64,000 bases of DNA, taken from positions 1 to 64,000 of the forward strand of contig CAMJFC010000006.1 in NCBI GenBank assembly GCA_946404865.1, read 5' to 3'. Under the pieces are notes generated by a model. That model saw only the letters and a list, made by a program, of their open reading frames with translations, was not told the origin of the DNA and did not search any database. Below, one piece after another: positions 45,569 through 54,385 of the stretch. Position numbers and translations under genes: made by a program. Each line of letters starts with the position of its first letter. The stretch's first letter is position 1. Origin of the DNA: an uncultured Prevotellaceae bacterium (GTDB lineage Bacteria > Bacteroidota > Bacteroidia > Bacteroidales > Bacteroidaceae).

Positions 45569-45662
45569 TATCTATATAACGGCTACATCACCGGTTTATT
45601 GTATTTCACTGTGATTATCACAAAAACTGTTCAAATCATTTTGACATTCCCCAATTATCCCC

Positions 45663-45670
45663 TACCTTTG
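45663..45670 (+). promoter_or_regulatory. Second -7-like element upstream of the AEC gene
   Basis: TACCTTTG matches TAnnTTTG 106 bases before the AEC start codon. It could give a longer leader transcript. No matching -33 is obvious. Confidence 0.3.
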
Positions 45671-45710
45671 AGCTGTTGCCCGAAGATACTCACGAAAAAC
45701 TGCAAAAAAA

Positions 45711-45741
45711 TTGCGTTTTTGCTCACTTTATCGTATCTTTG
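45711..45741 (+). promoter_or_regulatory. Promoter of the AEC transporter gene
   Basis: TTG at 45711-45713, a 20-base spacer and TATCTTTG at 45734-45741 form a good Bacteroidetes promoter 35 bases before the start codon. Confidence 0.55.
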
Positions 45742-45776
45742 CACCCCGAAAAAGAGGTATCAGGCAATAAGAGACA

Positions 45777-46688
45777 ATGGATAACATCGAAATTATGCTC
45801 ACGCTGACCATACTTGTGGTCATTGGCTATGCCGCTCACCGTCTCAATTACATCGGCGGCGACTTTGACAAGAAACTCTCTGGCTTTATTGTAGATTTCA
45901 CTTGTCCCGCCCTCATTCTCTCCTCTGTGATGGGCGACCGTCTTCCCGACCGTGAGATGATTCTTCCCCTCTTGGGAATCGGTTTCCTCACCTACTTCCT
46001 TTTATCCTTTGCCGGTTTTTACCTCCCCCGTTTTGTCACGAAGAAGAAGTCGGACGAGGGTATTCTCGGCTTTGCCATGATGTTCGGCAACGTTGGTTTT
46101 ATCGGTTATCCGATTGTCGCCTCCATTTTCGGCCCCGAAGCGGTGTTCTACGCAGCTATTTTAAATGTGCCCAACACCTTATGCGTTTTCACCATCGGCA
46201 ACACCTTATTGCATGGAGGTCGGATCAAGAGACGTTTTGATTATAAGATACTCTATTGCCCTGCGATGATAGCCGCCTATATTGCCATGCTGATTGTAGC
46301 GACAGGTTTTGACCGCGTACCGCGGATTATCAGTCACCCCCTCACCTTATTAGGAGGCATCACCATCCCCGGCGCCTTGTTGATTATCGGCTCATCGATG
46401 GCCAGTCTCCCCGTCAGGAAGATGGCAGGCGACATGAGTGTGTATCTGACCACCGCTTTACGTTTGGTCGTATTGCCCTTATTGATACATTTTACGTTTA
46501 CATTGGCTGGTTTCCAACCATTGTCAGTAGCCATCAACACCATCATCATCTCGATGCCCGTAGCCACATACGGAACCATTTTCTGTCTCAAAGAAGGCAT
46601 TGACGTGACGGTGATGACCGAAGTGACGTTTATCACGACCATAGTGTCTATCGTCACGGTGCCCCTGCTCACCATGCTGCTTGTTTAA
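45777..46688 (+). CDS. AEC family transporter (auxin efflux carrier type)
   Basis: A 303-aa inner-membrane carrier with about ten hydrophobic segments split in two halves by a basic central loop near 165 (RIKRRFDYK). Early FTCPALILSS near 45 and GNVGFIGYPI near 112-121 are typical of the family, which exports or imports dicarboxylates and other organic acids. The substrate is not evident. Confidence 0.88.
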   Translation: MDNIEIMLTLTILVVIGYAAHRLNYIGGDFDKKLSGFIVDFTCPALILSSVMGDRLPDREMILPLLGIGFLTYFLLSFAGFYLPRFVTKKKSDEGILGFAMMFGNVGFIGYPIVASIFGPEAVFYAAILNVPNTLCVFTIGNTLLHGGRIKRRFDYKILYCPAMIAAYIAMLIVATGFDRVPRIISHPLTLLGGITIPGALLIIGSSMASLPVRKMAGDMSVYLTTALRLVVLPLLIHFTFTLAGFQPLSVAINTIIISMPVATYGTIFCLKEGIDVTVMTEVTFITTIVSIVTVPLLTMLLV

Positions 46689-46743
46689 GAAAAGATAAGG
46701 TTCTTTCATCATTCATCATTCATATCCACGAATACCCACAGCC

Positions 46744-47397
46744 ATGATCAGCGATGACAGCCGATATATCTTGCGTCTGATTAGCGAAGGAGAGCATCAG
46801 CAGCAAGATTTCAAGTATAAAATCACCGACGCGATGAAACTGGCCCGTTCGGTGAGCGCCTTTGCCAACACCGACGGAGGCCGTTTGCTCATCGGTGTCC
46901 GCGACGACGGAGCCATCTCGGGTGTACGTTCAGAGGAAGAGATATACATGATGCACGCTGCGGCATACGAGTATTGCCGTCCGGCCTCATCCATCAAGTT
47001 CGACACCTATTATGCAGCGGGCAGGAACGTGGTGATAGCCACTGTTCCTCCGGCATTGCGCAAACCTGTATGCGCCCATGTGGGAGACGGCAAATACCGC
47101 GCTTTCATCCGCATAGCCGACGAGAATATCATCGCCAGTCCCGTTCAACTGCGCATGTGGAAAGATGAGCAGTCAAAGCATGGCAGTATGCTCCATTACA
47201 CCGATGAAGAGTCCGCATTTCTGAAGCTGATGGGCAACAGTGGCATGCAGACCCTGAACCAAATCGTGCGGCGCAGCGGCATGGGCCGTTATCAGGTCAT
47301 CGCCCTCTTGTCGCGTTTCATCCGTTTTGGTCTTGTCCGTCAGGTGTACGATGGCGACGGCCGTTTCCTCTTTGGCACCATGCCGGAGACAGACTGA
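46744..47397 (+). CDS. AlbA_2 (Schlafen-like) domain protein with C-terminal winged helix
   Basis: A 217-aa protein. The AlbA_2 domain at 8-135 has EHQQQDFKYKI, then FANTDGGRLLIGVRDDG, the nucleotide/nucleic-acid-binding loop, and a Gly-Ser-rich stretch. The C-terminal part (about 155-205) resembles a winged helix-turn-helix (QTLNQIVRRSGMGRYQVIALLSRFIRFG). It could be a transcriptional regulator or an RNA/DNA-binding protein; a target is not visible. Confidence 0.75.
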   Translation: MISDDSRYILRLISEGEHQQQDFKYKITDAMKLARSVSAFANTDGGRLLIGVRDDGAISGVRSEEEIYMMHAAAYEYCRPASSIKFDTYYAAGRNVVIATVPPALRKPVCAHVGDGKYRAFIRIADENIIASPVQLRMWKDEQSKHGSMLHYTDEESAFLKLMGNSGMQTLNQIVRRSGMGRYQVIALLSRFIRFGLVRQVYDGDGRFLFGTMPETD

Positions 47398-47478
47398 CCC
47401 CTTGTAATGATTTTTCGGTGCAGTTCGACACAAAAACAGCAAGATTCATCATGTCAATCACATTTTTATCATATATTA

Positions 47479-47510
47479 TTTGGTATTCTGAAAAAAGTGT
47501 GTTATATTTG
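47479..47510 (+). promoter_or_regulatory. Promoter of the GYF_2 membrane protein gene
   Basis: TTTG at 47479-47482, a 20-base spacer and TATATTTG at 47503-47510 fit the Bacteroidetes consensus, 71 bases before the start codon. Confidence 0.5.
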
Positions 47511-47581
47511 CCAAAATAATTAACAATTTGCATTTTTGCCATCAGTGAAAAACAATTAACCAATTATAAAACATTATTACT

Positions 47582-48412
47582 ATGGAGTATTTTATATCTA
47601 TTGACGGAAGCCAACAGGGTCCTTTTCCCATTGATGCACTCAGAGCGCAAGGCATAACACCTGAGACCTTGGTTTGGGCACAAGGCATGGCCAATTGGCA
47701 ACCTGCAGGTCAAGTGGCAGAACTTCAATCCCTCTTCATCAGCCAAACGACCCGTACACAGGCACAACCGCAACAAGGTGGTTACCAACAGCAACCCTAC
47801 CAACAGCAACCCGCTAACGGTCAGCCGTATTATAACGCCCCCGGGCAACAAGGCTATTCAGCTCCGAACGCAGACATGCTGAGCAAGCCTGTTGACCAGG
47901 TAGCAGGTTCGCTTGACGACGGTAGTCTCTATCGCAAATGGATGCCAACAGTTTATATGGTATTGGGAGTGGTATGCTGTATCATTCCGATTCTCTATCT
48001 CATCGGCATCGTTGACGCTGGTGCTTTCAAACGTGGACTGACCACTGTGGCAGCCATATTGAACATCATCATTGCCTTAGGAGCAGGCATCCTCGGTCTG
48101 TTCTATTGGATGAACCGCCGCAACACCATCAAGCAGCTTATCGGTGAGGATGCCCCTGTCCTCTCGCTCACTGGTCATTTCTTGCAGTCGGTCGGCGAAT
48201 GCGCAGGATTAATATACTACTGCTCAGCCGCAGCCATAGCATTGATTACCGGCATTTTCTTCGGATTGGATTCATCCGGCAATGCAGGCCGTCTCATTAT
48301 GAATGGTTTTGGCGATGCTGTCAATAATATCATTCTTGGTCTTGCTATTCTTTGCTTAGGTCGTTTCTTGGGCGAGATTGCCAAAAAGAAAGCTGCTGAG
48401 GAAAAAGCATAG
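47582..48412 (+). CDS. GYF_2 (DUF4339) domain membrane protein
   Basis: A 276-aa protein. Residues 1-52 form a GYF_2 domain (YFISIDGSQQGPFPIDAL, then WAQGMANWQPAG). A Gln/Pro/Tyr-rich linker follows at about 58-105. Four hydrophobic helices lie at about 122-145, 152-176, 200-222 and 235-262, the last part ending in a charged AKKKAAEEKA tail. GYF_2 proteins of bacteria often combine this domain with small membrane domains; function unknown. A clear terminator follows. Confidence 0.8.
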   Translation: MEYFISIDGSQQGPFPIDALRAQGITPETLVWAQGMANWQPAGQVAELQSLFISQTTRTQAQPQQGGYQQQPYQQQPANGQPYYNAPGQQGYSAPNADMLSKPVDQVAGSLDDGSLYRKWMPTVYMVLGVVCCIIPILYLIGIVDAGAFKRGLTTVAAILNIIIALGAGILGLFYWMNRRNTIKQLIGEDAPVLSLTGHFLQSVGECAGLIYYCSAAAIALITGIFFGLDSSGNAGRLIMNGFGDAVNNIILGLAILCLGRFLGEIAKKKAAEEKA

Positions 48413-48428
48413 TTACCATTTCGCATAG

Positions 48429-48465
48429 GTGCGGAGATAGAAAAGTTCTATTTCCGCACTTTTTT
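48429..48465 (+). terminator. Terminator of the GYF_2 gene
   Basis: GTGCGGA at 48429-48435 pairs with TCCGCAC at 48453-48459, extended inward by ATAGAA/TTCTAT, and is followed by six T residues. Confidence 0.8.
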
Positions 48466-48572
48466 GGCACACATTTTATCAGTTCCGCCAACAGTTTTCA
48501 CATCGGCGAAGGCAACGGAGGTTCGTTATCACATCTTTTTTTGCATTTTACGGAAAAATAAGTGTGAAAAAA

Positions 48573-48604
48573 TTTGGTAATTCAAAAAAATGCGTGTACC
48601 TTTG
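48573..48604 (+). promoter_or_regulatory. Promoter of the tRNA pair
   Basis: TTTG at 48573-48576, a 20-base spacer and TACCTTTG at 48597-48604 form a near-perfect Bacteroidetes promoter about 44 bases before the tRNA-Ser gene. Confidence 0.6.
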
Positions 48605-48647
48605 CACCGCATTTGAGAGAAAATGCTGCGGTATCACAACCGGGAAA

Positions 48648-48734
48648 GGAAGTTTGGGTGAGTGGCTGAAACCAGCAGTTTGCTAAACTGCCGTGCGGGT
48701 TACCGTACCGGGGGTTCGAATCCCCCAGCTTCCG
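48648..48734 (+). tRNA. tRNA-Ser (anticodon GCT)
   Basis: An 87-nt class II tRNA. The acceptor stem is GGAAGTT with AGCTTCC, and the discriminator is G. The anticodon loop has GCT at 48682-48684 between CAGTT/AACTG arms. A long variable arm precedes the T-arm with GGTTCGAATCC. It decodes AGC/AGT. No CCA is encoded. Confidence 0.92.
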
Positions 48735-48760
48735 CAGTGCTGGGGTGATAGAACAGAAAT

Positions 48761-48832
48761 GGTGGATTCATCTAATGGTTAGGATACAAGATTCTCAATC
48801 TTGGCATAGGGGTTCGATTCCCCTATCCACTA
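48761..48832 (+). tRNA. tRNA-Glu (anticodon CTC)
   Basis: A 72-nt cloverleaf. The acceptor stem is GGTGGAT with ATCCACT, and the T-arm has GGTTCGATTCC. The anticodon CTC at 48794-48796 lies between CAAGA/TCTTG arms, so it decodes GAG. It follows tRNA-Ser by 26 bases and is probably on the same transcript. No CCA is encoded. Confidence 0.9.
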
Positions 48833-48835
48833 CTT

Positions 48836-48874
48836 AAAACGCCTTGTAAATCATTGATTTACAAGGCGTTTTTA
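48836..48874. terminator. Terminator shared by the tRNA operon and the mannan locus
   Basis: A 14-bp perfect inverted repeat (48840-48853 with 48855-48868) is followed by T residues on the plus strand and by A-rich sequence on the other side. It lies between the tRNAs and the convergent epimerase gene. Confidence 0.8.
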
Positions 48875-48902
48875 TTATCTCATGTTGCTCATCATCAACG
48901 AA

Positions 48903-50216
48903 TCAATCTGTGATGCTCCTCTCGATGATTTCAAGGCACATACGGCTGTTGTGATACGGGCATTTCCAGAAGCCGGCCTTATCATCGACGAGATTGAGAG
49001 AGCCATCAGGATGACGGCTCCAATGCCATTCGCCGTTTTCGAAATCAATGATATTCGCTTTGATATAGTCCCAACATTGAAGAGCCTTATCAAGTGCCGA
49101 CTCATCACCGAAATACTGGTAAATGTTAATCCACCCCACCACATTCTCCGCTTGTACCCACCAGTGCAGGTCATCATCCATACGACCCGTGTCGAGGTTG
49201 GCCTCGTGAATCATCGAGCCGTCAGAGCGCAGCCCCTTCTCAGAGGCTTTCGCCACCATCTGCACGATGGGTTCCACTTTCTTGAGCACCTCCTCGTCAC
49301 CGAGCACGAGTGCCGCCTCGTGCATGAGCCATGAGCACTCGATGTCGTGGCCATAACTCTCCAAATGTCCTGCCCCACGCGTCCAGTCCATCTCGAAGAA
49401 AAGATCGAGGTGGTGCGTCTCGGGATTAAGAATGCGGTCGGTAAAGATATGGATCAGATTTCGCAAGGCAGCTTCGATACGGATGACCGTCTCTGGCGCC
49501 ACCACGATATTGACCGGCAGCACTGAGCCGATAGCGGGCACATAGTCGCATGATGAAGCCGCCAGTATCTCACGAATGCACCGATAGAGATTGGTGTATG
49601 GTTCGATGATATGCAAGTGCGTATTCTGCGATTTGGGGAAATTGGCATCCAACTCGGAGAGTCGCATATCGGCAATTGGCGACCAATCACGTGCCATGGC
49701 TTCGATGTACCCATTATGTACTTTGTCAAAAGCATGTTCCTCGATGCAGTCGAAGAGTTGGAGCGCATAGTCAAATGCCTCCATATCGTTTGTGGCGCGC
49801 ACATATTCCGTGAGTCCGTAAATGGCAAAGCCAATGGCATAAAACTGTTTGCGAGTGTTGAGCGGATTGCCCTCGGCATCCAAACTCCAATATACGCCAC
49901 CATACTCATGGTCGATGAAATGATCGATGATATAGTCTTTGGCACGGGTGGCAGTCTCCAAGTACTGTTGGAGTTTAGGAGTCTGGGAGTCTGAGCGTTT
50001 GGACAACACCCTGTATGCTGCGGAAAACGACCAGAGGATACGGGCATTGAGGATAGCCCCTTTCTCTGCATCGGCATGCAGCTGCTCTTGTCCATCAATG
50101 CGGCCATAAAAACCGCCATGCTCGTGATCGACCATTTTGTTCATCCAGAAAGGCAGGATATTGGTTTCCAGCACTTCCTGGACTTCTTGTTTCAATAATT
50201 TTATAGGCTGTGACAT
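48903..50216 (-). CDS. AGE-family epimerase, cellobiose 2-epimerase type
   Basis: An (alpha/alpha)6-barrel enzyme, 437 aa, that converts beta-1,4-mannobiose to mannosyl-glucose (and cellobiose to glucosyl-mannose). HGGFYGRIDG near residue 33, RILWSFSAAYR near 59, the central HDIECSWLMHEAA near 285 and HWWVQAENVVGW near 352 match the active-site His and Trp pattern of cellobiose 2-epimerases. It is the last gene of the mannan operon, after the transporter. No signal peptide is present, so it acts in the cytoplasm. This is the Bacteroides fragilis-type mannobiose route by synteny. Confidence 0.9.
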   Translation of the reverse strand: MSQPIKLLKQEVQEVLETNILPFWMNKMVDHEHGGFYGRIDGQEQLHADAEKGAILNARILWSFSAAYRVLSKRSDSQTPKLQQYLETATRAKDYIIDHFIDHEYGGVYWSLDAEGNPLNTRKQFYAIGFAIYGLTEYVRATNDMEAFDYALQLFDCIEEHAFDKVHNGYIEAMARDWSPIADMRLSELDANFPKSQNTHLHIIEPYTNLYRCIREILAASSCDYVPAIGSVLPVNIVVAPETVIRIEAALRNLIHIFTDRILNPETHHLDLFFEMDWTRGAGHLESYGHDIECSWLMHEAALVLGDEEVLKKVEPIVQMVAKASEKGLRSDGSMIHEANLDTGRMDDDLHWWVQAENVVGWINIYQYFGDESALDKALQCWDYIKANIIDFENGEWHWSRHPDGSLNLVDDKAGFWKCPYHNSRMCLEIIERSITD

Positions 50217-50242
50217 AGATTAAAAGCGGAAAACTCCGTCTA

Positions 50243-51874
50243 TTATTTCTTGATAGGATATAATTTAGTCAAGAAGACGATGAGCAGAGCGAAGATGGCG
50301 GGGAAGATAGAGAAGAGCATCCATATCATATTTCTGACCGAATCCATTTTCTCAATCGTAATCACCGTTTCATTACCGCTTTTATCCCTTTCGATGGAAG
50401 TGAGCTGTGCTTCACCAGAAAGAGCAGCAATCCGGTTTCTCAGCACCTTCATCCCATTCTCTTGAACCACAATCGTGTCATTGACCATCTGGGCTTCACT
50501 CGCATCAATCGTTGACCACTGCATAAAGTTATCAGCCTCTTGTCCGGTAATCACCAATGTGGATTTCTTGCCCTCTTTCTGGTCAGAATACGTCACGGCG
50601 ACTGTTTTCGCACCGCCATCAGCCACCTGCTGCGTCTCAGTCTGAGCAGGTAAAATCGCATCATTGGGAGAGACAGAACCCGAGCTGAAGCCGGCAAAGC
50701 CCAACAACAACACCAACAGCGAGCCGGAGATAGCCGTGCCGAACTTCTGAGCCATGGTACCAGACGAGAAGATAAGACCGGTAGAAGACGTTCCGTTCTT
50801 CTCTGTAGCATAGTCAGCCACGTCGGCATACATCGACCACAACAGGGGAGAATAGAGACCGATGCCTACCGAGGTGAGTACAACGATGGCAATCAGCACC
50901 CAGATGTAATCGGGGTCTTTCGGCAGGAAGAAGAACAGCACAGAGAAAGCCACACAAATGAGCGCTGCCACGATGAACGCCTTGCGCTTGGAACCCATCC
51001 ATTGAGTGAACTTAGGTGACAGACCACCGAAAATCATACAGGTGACCTCACCAAAAGTCATGAAGACCGTGTAGTTGATAATCAGTCCGCTCATGGTGAT
51101 TTCCTTGCCGAGGATATAATCAAACATATAACCAGCCGCCGCATACCGGAATCCGTTGAAGAAATTGGTACAGATACCGATGAGTGTGAGGTAAATCCAT
51201 GGTTTGTTCTTGAACAAATCTTTGAACGGTTTGAACGAGAATTTCTCAGCCCTGACGGGTTTCAGCCGCTCCTTGGTCAACAAACCACATGCCAACGTTC
51301 CAGCAGCCGCAATCGAACCGAACACGATGCCGATGACCGCATACTGATGCTGTTCGCTACCACCGACTATTTTCTGGACATAGGGAAAGGCGAAGAGCGT
51401 GATGAATCCCATGGCGTACGCACCGACCATACGGAAAGAGGAGAATTGGTTTTTCTCATTGTCGTCGTCGGTCATCACACCGAGTAGCGAGCCATAAGGC
51501 ACGTTGACAGCAGTGTACATCGCCATCATCAGCAGATAGAAGCCATACGCCCAAATGCGTTTGCCCACAGGTCCGAAATCAGGCGTGTAGAGCAAGAGTG
51601 CGAAGATGAGACCAAAAGGAATGGCGCCATAGATGAGCCACGGGCGGTATGTACCCCACTTCGACTGCGTGCGGTCGGCCAAGGCACCCATGAGGGGGTC
51701 GGTTACCACGTCGAACATACGTGCGATGAGCATCAGCGCCGCAGTGTCGGCGACTGTGAGACCGAATACATTGGTGAAGAAGAGGGGGAACGCGATAGAC
51801 ATGATTTTCCATGTGATACCACCTGCCGCTGCATCACCGAGGGCGTAACCAATTTTTTCTTTTAGACTGGCCAT
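50243..51874 (-). CDS. MFS (GPH-type) transporter with a large extra loop
   Basis: A 543-aa inner-membrane carrier with twelve predicted helices, in the glycoside-pentoside-hexuronide group (DPLMGALADRTQSKWGTYRPW near 60, VNVPYGSLLGVM near 124). It presumably brings mannobiose or manno-oligosaccharides into the cytoplasm. Between helices 11 and 12 it has an extra hydrophilic stretch of about 110 residues (roughly 398-510, with TLVITGQEAD and MKVLRNRIAALSG). Usual members are about 450-490 aa. By the usual topology this loop faces the periplasm. Neighbours are GH130 and the epimerase. Confidence 0.88.
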   Translation of the reverse strand: MASLKEKIGYALGDAAAGGITWKIMSIAFPLFFTNVFGLTVADTAALMLIARMFDVVTDPLMGALADRTQSKWGTYRPWLIYGAIPFGLIFALLLYTPDFGPVGKRIWAYGFYLLMMAMYTAVNVPYGSLLGVMTDDDNEKNQFSSFRMVGAYAMGFITLFAFPYVQKIVGGSEQHQYAVIGIVFGSIAAAGTLACGLLTKERLKPVRAEKFSFKPFKDLFKNKPWIYLTLIGICTNFFNGFRYAAAGYMFDYILGKEITMSGLIINYTVFMTFGEVTCMIFGGLSPKFTQWMGSKRKAFIVAALICVAFSVLFFFLPKDPDYIWVLIAIVVLTSVGIGLYSPLLWSMYADVADYATEKNGTSSTGLIFSSGTMAQKFGTAISGSLLVLLLGFAGFSSGSVSPNDAILPAQTETQQVADGGAKTVAVTYSDQKEGKKSTLVITGQEADNFMQWSTIDASEAQMVNDTIVVQENGMKVLRNRIAALSGEAQLTSIERDKSGNETVITIEKMDSVRNMIWMLFSIFPAIFALLIVFLTKLYPIKK

Positions 51875-51883
51875 AGGAATTTT

Positions 51884-51945
51884 GAATGTTGAATGTTGAG
51901 TGTTGAATGATGAGTTTTAAGTGTTGAAAATTCACACAAAAAACG
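51884..51945. repeat. TTGAATG-type heptad repeats
   Basis: The 107-base gap upstream of the transporter holds imperfect 7-base repeats (TTGAATG, TTGAGTG). They resemble short intergenic repeats common in the order. No hairpin or promoter is clear here. Confidence 0.45.
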
Positions 51946-51981
51946 TTACAATAATAACTGACAAACAGTGTTTATATTGCT

Positions 51982-53142
51982 TTATCCTTTATTTTTTTTG
52001 ATGAGACGTTTGATGGTTTCGACAGAGGCGGCAGTCGTGAAACCGTCTTCTGGCGTATTCATGCAATAGTCGATGAGACGGTCGATGGTGGAGGTAGCCA
52101 CATGCATACGGGTGTCGGACGATGCGTAATAGATAAACACCTTGCCATCGGGATCGGCAATCCAACCGTTGGCAAACACCACGTTCATCACATCGCCGAT
52201 ATACTCTATGCCTTCGGGCACCAAGAAATAGCCGCCCGGTTGAGCAATGACACGTGTGGGGTCGTCAAGAGCCGTCATATACATATAGAGCACGTAACGC
52301 AGACCGCTGGCACATCCCCGCACGCCATGAGCCAAATGCAGCCATCCCCTATCGGTCTTAATGGGATGCGGTCCCTCACCGTTTTTCACCTCCATGATGG
52401 TGTGATAGTGTCGCGCGTTGATGATTTTCTCCTCCGTCACCACTGCGTTGGTGATATCATCAACGAGCGCCCATCCGATGCCACCTCCAGAACCCGTATC
52501 GATGAAACCGTCCTGGGGTCTCGTATAGAATGCGTATTTGCCATCGACGAACTCCGGATGCAGCACCACATTCCGTTGCTGGCTCTTTGATTTCAGATCG
52601 GGCAGCCGTTCCCAATTTTTCAGGTCTTTTGTTCTTGCGATAGCGGCCGTAGCCGTAGCAGCCGAGAGGTCGCCCGGGCAACAGTCGTCATGCCGCTCAG
52701 CGCAGAACACGCCATAAATCCATCCGTCCTCATGCTGTGTGATGCGCATATCATAAATATTGGTAGCAGGAATGACATCATCGGGCATGGTAACGGGCTC
52801 CTCCCAGAAGCGGAAGTTGTCGATGCCGTTGGGGCTCTCTGCCACAGCGAAGAACGACTTACGATCAGCCCCCTCCACGCGTACGATGATGACATACTTG
52901 TCCTTCCATTTGATGGCACCACTGTTGAGTGCGGCATTCATCATGATGCGCTGCATCAAGTAGGGGTTGTCCTTCTCATTGAAGTCATAGCGCCACTCCA
53001 AGGGCGTATGTTCCGCCGTGACAATTGGGTATTTATACTTCTCGTAAATACCATTACCCCAATCCAATGGTTCGTTTTTGCGTGAGAGCAGTTCCTCGTG
53101 ATGCGCTCTCAATGCTTGTACTTTTTTCTCAAAGTCAGTCAT
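51982..53142 (-). CDS. GH130 beta-1,4-mannosyl-glucose phosphorylase
   Basis: A 386-aa five-bladed propeller enzyme that cleaves 4-O-beta-mannosyl-glucose with phosphate to mannose 1-phosphate and glucose. NIYDMRITQHEDG near residues 128-140 carries the catalytic Asp; GHRGC-like HGVRGCASGLRYVLYMY lies near 273-289. The phosphate-binding arginines and His in ARHYHTIME are present. It has no signal peptide and is cytoplasmic. Its start overlaps the GH26 stop (ATGA). It acts after the epimerase two genes downstream. Gene order GH26-GH130-transporter-epimerase matches the known B. fragilis mannan cluster. Confidence 0.92.
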   Translation of the reverse strand: MTDFEKKVQALRAHHEELLSRKNEPLDWGNGIYEKYKYPIVTAEHTPLEWRYDFNEKDNPYLMQRIMMNAALNSGAIKWKDKYVIIVRVEGADRKSFFAVAESPNGIDNFRFWEEPVTMPDDVIPATNIYDMRITQHEDGWIYGVFCAERHDDCCPGDLSAATATAAIARTKDLKNWERLPDLKSKSQQRNVVLHPEFVDGKYAFYTRPQDGFIDTGSGGGIGWALVDDITNAVVTEEKIINARHYHTIMEVKNGEGPHPIKTDRGWLHLAHGVRGCASGLRYVLYMYMTALDDPTRVIAQPGGYFLVPEGIEYIGDVMNVVFANGWIADPDGKVFIYYASSDTRMHVATSTIDRLIDYCMNTPEDGFTTAASVETIKRLIKKNKG

Positions 53143-54317
53143 TGTCTGATAAGATTATTTAAATTAATTTCTTCAGTTGGTGTTGTGATCGGTTTTGTGT
53201 TGTTTGAAGGCACAGAAGAAGACGGAGAGGACGGAGAAGATGTGGCGTGTTGGATATCCTTGACAAAAAGCGTCGATGCGTTTTGATGGAATTTCCGGAA
53301 ATCGGGCGCGTTCTTCTTGTCAGGCGCCGGTCCATAGACTTCATCTTTTAAGTTCCACGCATTCCGCCACAAGAGGACATAAAGAGGTTTAAACGTGGAA
53401 ATGGCAGGCAAGAGTTTTTGTGTGTACCACTCCTTTTCAGGGTTGCTTTTGAATCCCGTTTCCGTGAGTGCGAAGAGTTTCTGGTGCTCAGCGGCAATCT
53501 TGCTCATGATGCGCAATTCGCGTTGCACATCACCCACATAATCCCTTCTGTTGGTTTTGTCATAGATATCCACGCCAAGGATATCCACGTAGGCATCGCC
53601 GGGATAATACGCCATATAGCGTTGTTCCGTCTCTTTGCTGTCGGCACCGGGAGAATAACACCACACGATATTATTCAGCCCTTTTGCCTTCATCAAGCGG
53701 TAAGTATATATATAAAGTTGTTTGTATTGGTCGGCCGTACATGTTTTCGTGCCCCACCAGAACCAGTCGCCCGTCATCTCATGCCAAGGCCGGAAGATGA
53801 CCGGCACAGGGTGTCCGTTTTTGTCTTTGAGAGACGCGAGGAACGAAGCCACCCGCTCGAGCCATTGGTCAAACGTCCTTTTGGCCGCCCCGTTTTTTTT
53901 CAGGATTGATTTGACGGGTTTCCCCGACAAATCTTTATGGTATTTCCCGTTGACGGGGTTGCAGGGATGCCAACTGAGGGTGACGATACCGCCCCGCTCA
54001 TGTTGTGCGACTATTTCCTGCCGCATGATATTGAAAGGCACCCCGTCGAGGTTCTTGTCCGAACCCAGTTCGAGTCGTCCCAGGTCGAATCCCATGACAG
54101 CGGGGAAGTCACCGCAGATTTCGAGCACATCGCTTCGTCCGTGTTCGTATTTCCATGTGGAGCCATATACCGCATCATCTTGATGACCGATGAGCACGCC
54201 CCGCCCTTGCAGAGCTTTCAGTCGGTTGAGCAGTATCGCCCCCGTATCCGTATTCTGTGCGCATAACGCCGAAAATACCGACACGAAGATGAGGGTGCAA
54301 ATCGTTTTTTTATACAT
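53139..54317 (-). CDS. GH26 endo-beta-1,4-mannanase, secreted
   Basis: A 392-aa (beta/alpha)8 mannanase. Residues 1-20 form a signal peptide (ending ALCAQ); there is no proper lipobox since Leu precedes Cys. The catalytic acid/base Glu is in FRPWHEMTGDWFWWG near 181-195; the nucleophile Glu is in ALTETGF near 289. A low-complexity Ser/Pro tail (SSPSSPSSS) is near the C terminus. It would cut mannan or oligosaccharides in the periplasm. It overlaps GH130 by four bases. Confidence 0.92.
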   Translation of the reverse strand: MYKKTICTLIFVSVFSALCAQNTDTGAILLNRLKALQGRGVLIGHQDDAVYGSTWKYEHGRSDVLEICGDFPAVMGFDLGRLELGSDKNLDGVPFNIMRQEIVAQHERGGIVTLSWHPCNPVNGKYHKDLSGKPVKSILKKNGAAKRTFDQWLERVASFLASLKDKNGHPVPVIFRPWHEMTGDWFWWGTKTCTADQYKQLYIYTYRLMKAKGLNNIVWCYSPGADSKETEQRYMAYYPGDAYVDILGVDIYDKTNRRDYVGDVQRELRIMSKIAAEHQKLFALTETGFKSNPEKEWYTQKLLPAISTFKPLYVLLWRNAWNLKDEVYGPAPDKKNAPDFRKFHQNASTLFVKDIQHATSSPSSPSSSVPSNNTKPITTPTEEINLNNLIRQ

Positions 54318-54336
54318 AGCCTGTGGTTAGTTTGGC

Positions 54337-54356
54337 GGACGCGGCACGCCGCGTCC
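54337..54356. repeat. GC-rich palindrome between GH26 genes
   Basis: A perfect inverted repeat with 9-base arms GGACGCGGC and GCCGCGTCC around AC. It is an intergenic hairpin of a kind that is widely scattered in bacterial genomes. It may slow decay of the mRNA or separate expression of the two GH26 genes. Confidence 0.6.
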
Positions 54357-54385
54357 CTACTTATTGGTAGTAATTATAAGTGGCA

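Noticed and set aside
48648..48832. Phage or conjugative-element attachment site at the tRNAs
   Set aside because: No integrase, relaxase or duplicated tRNA end is visible in the window.
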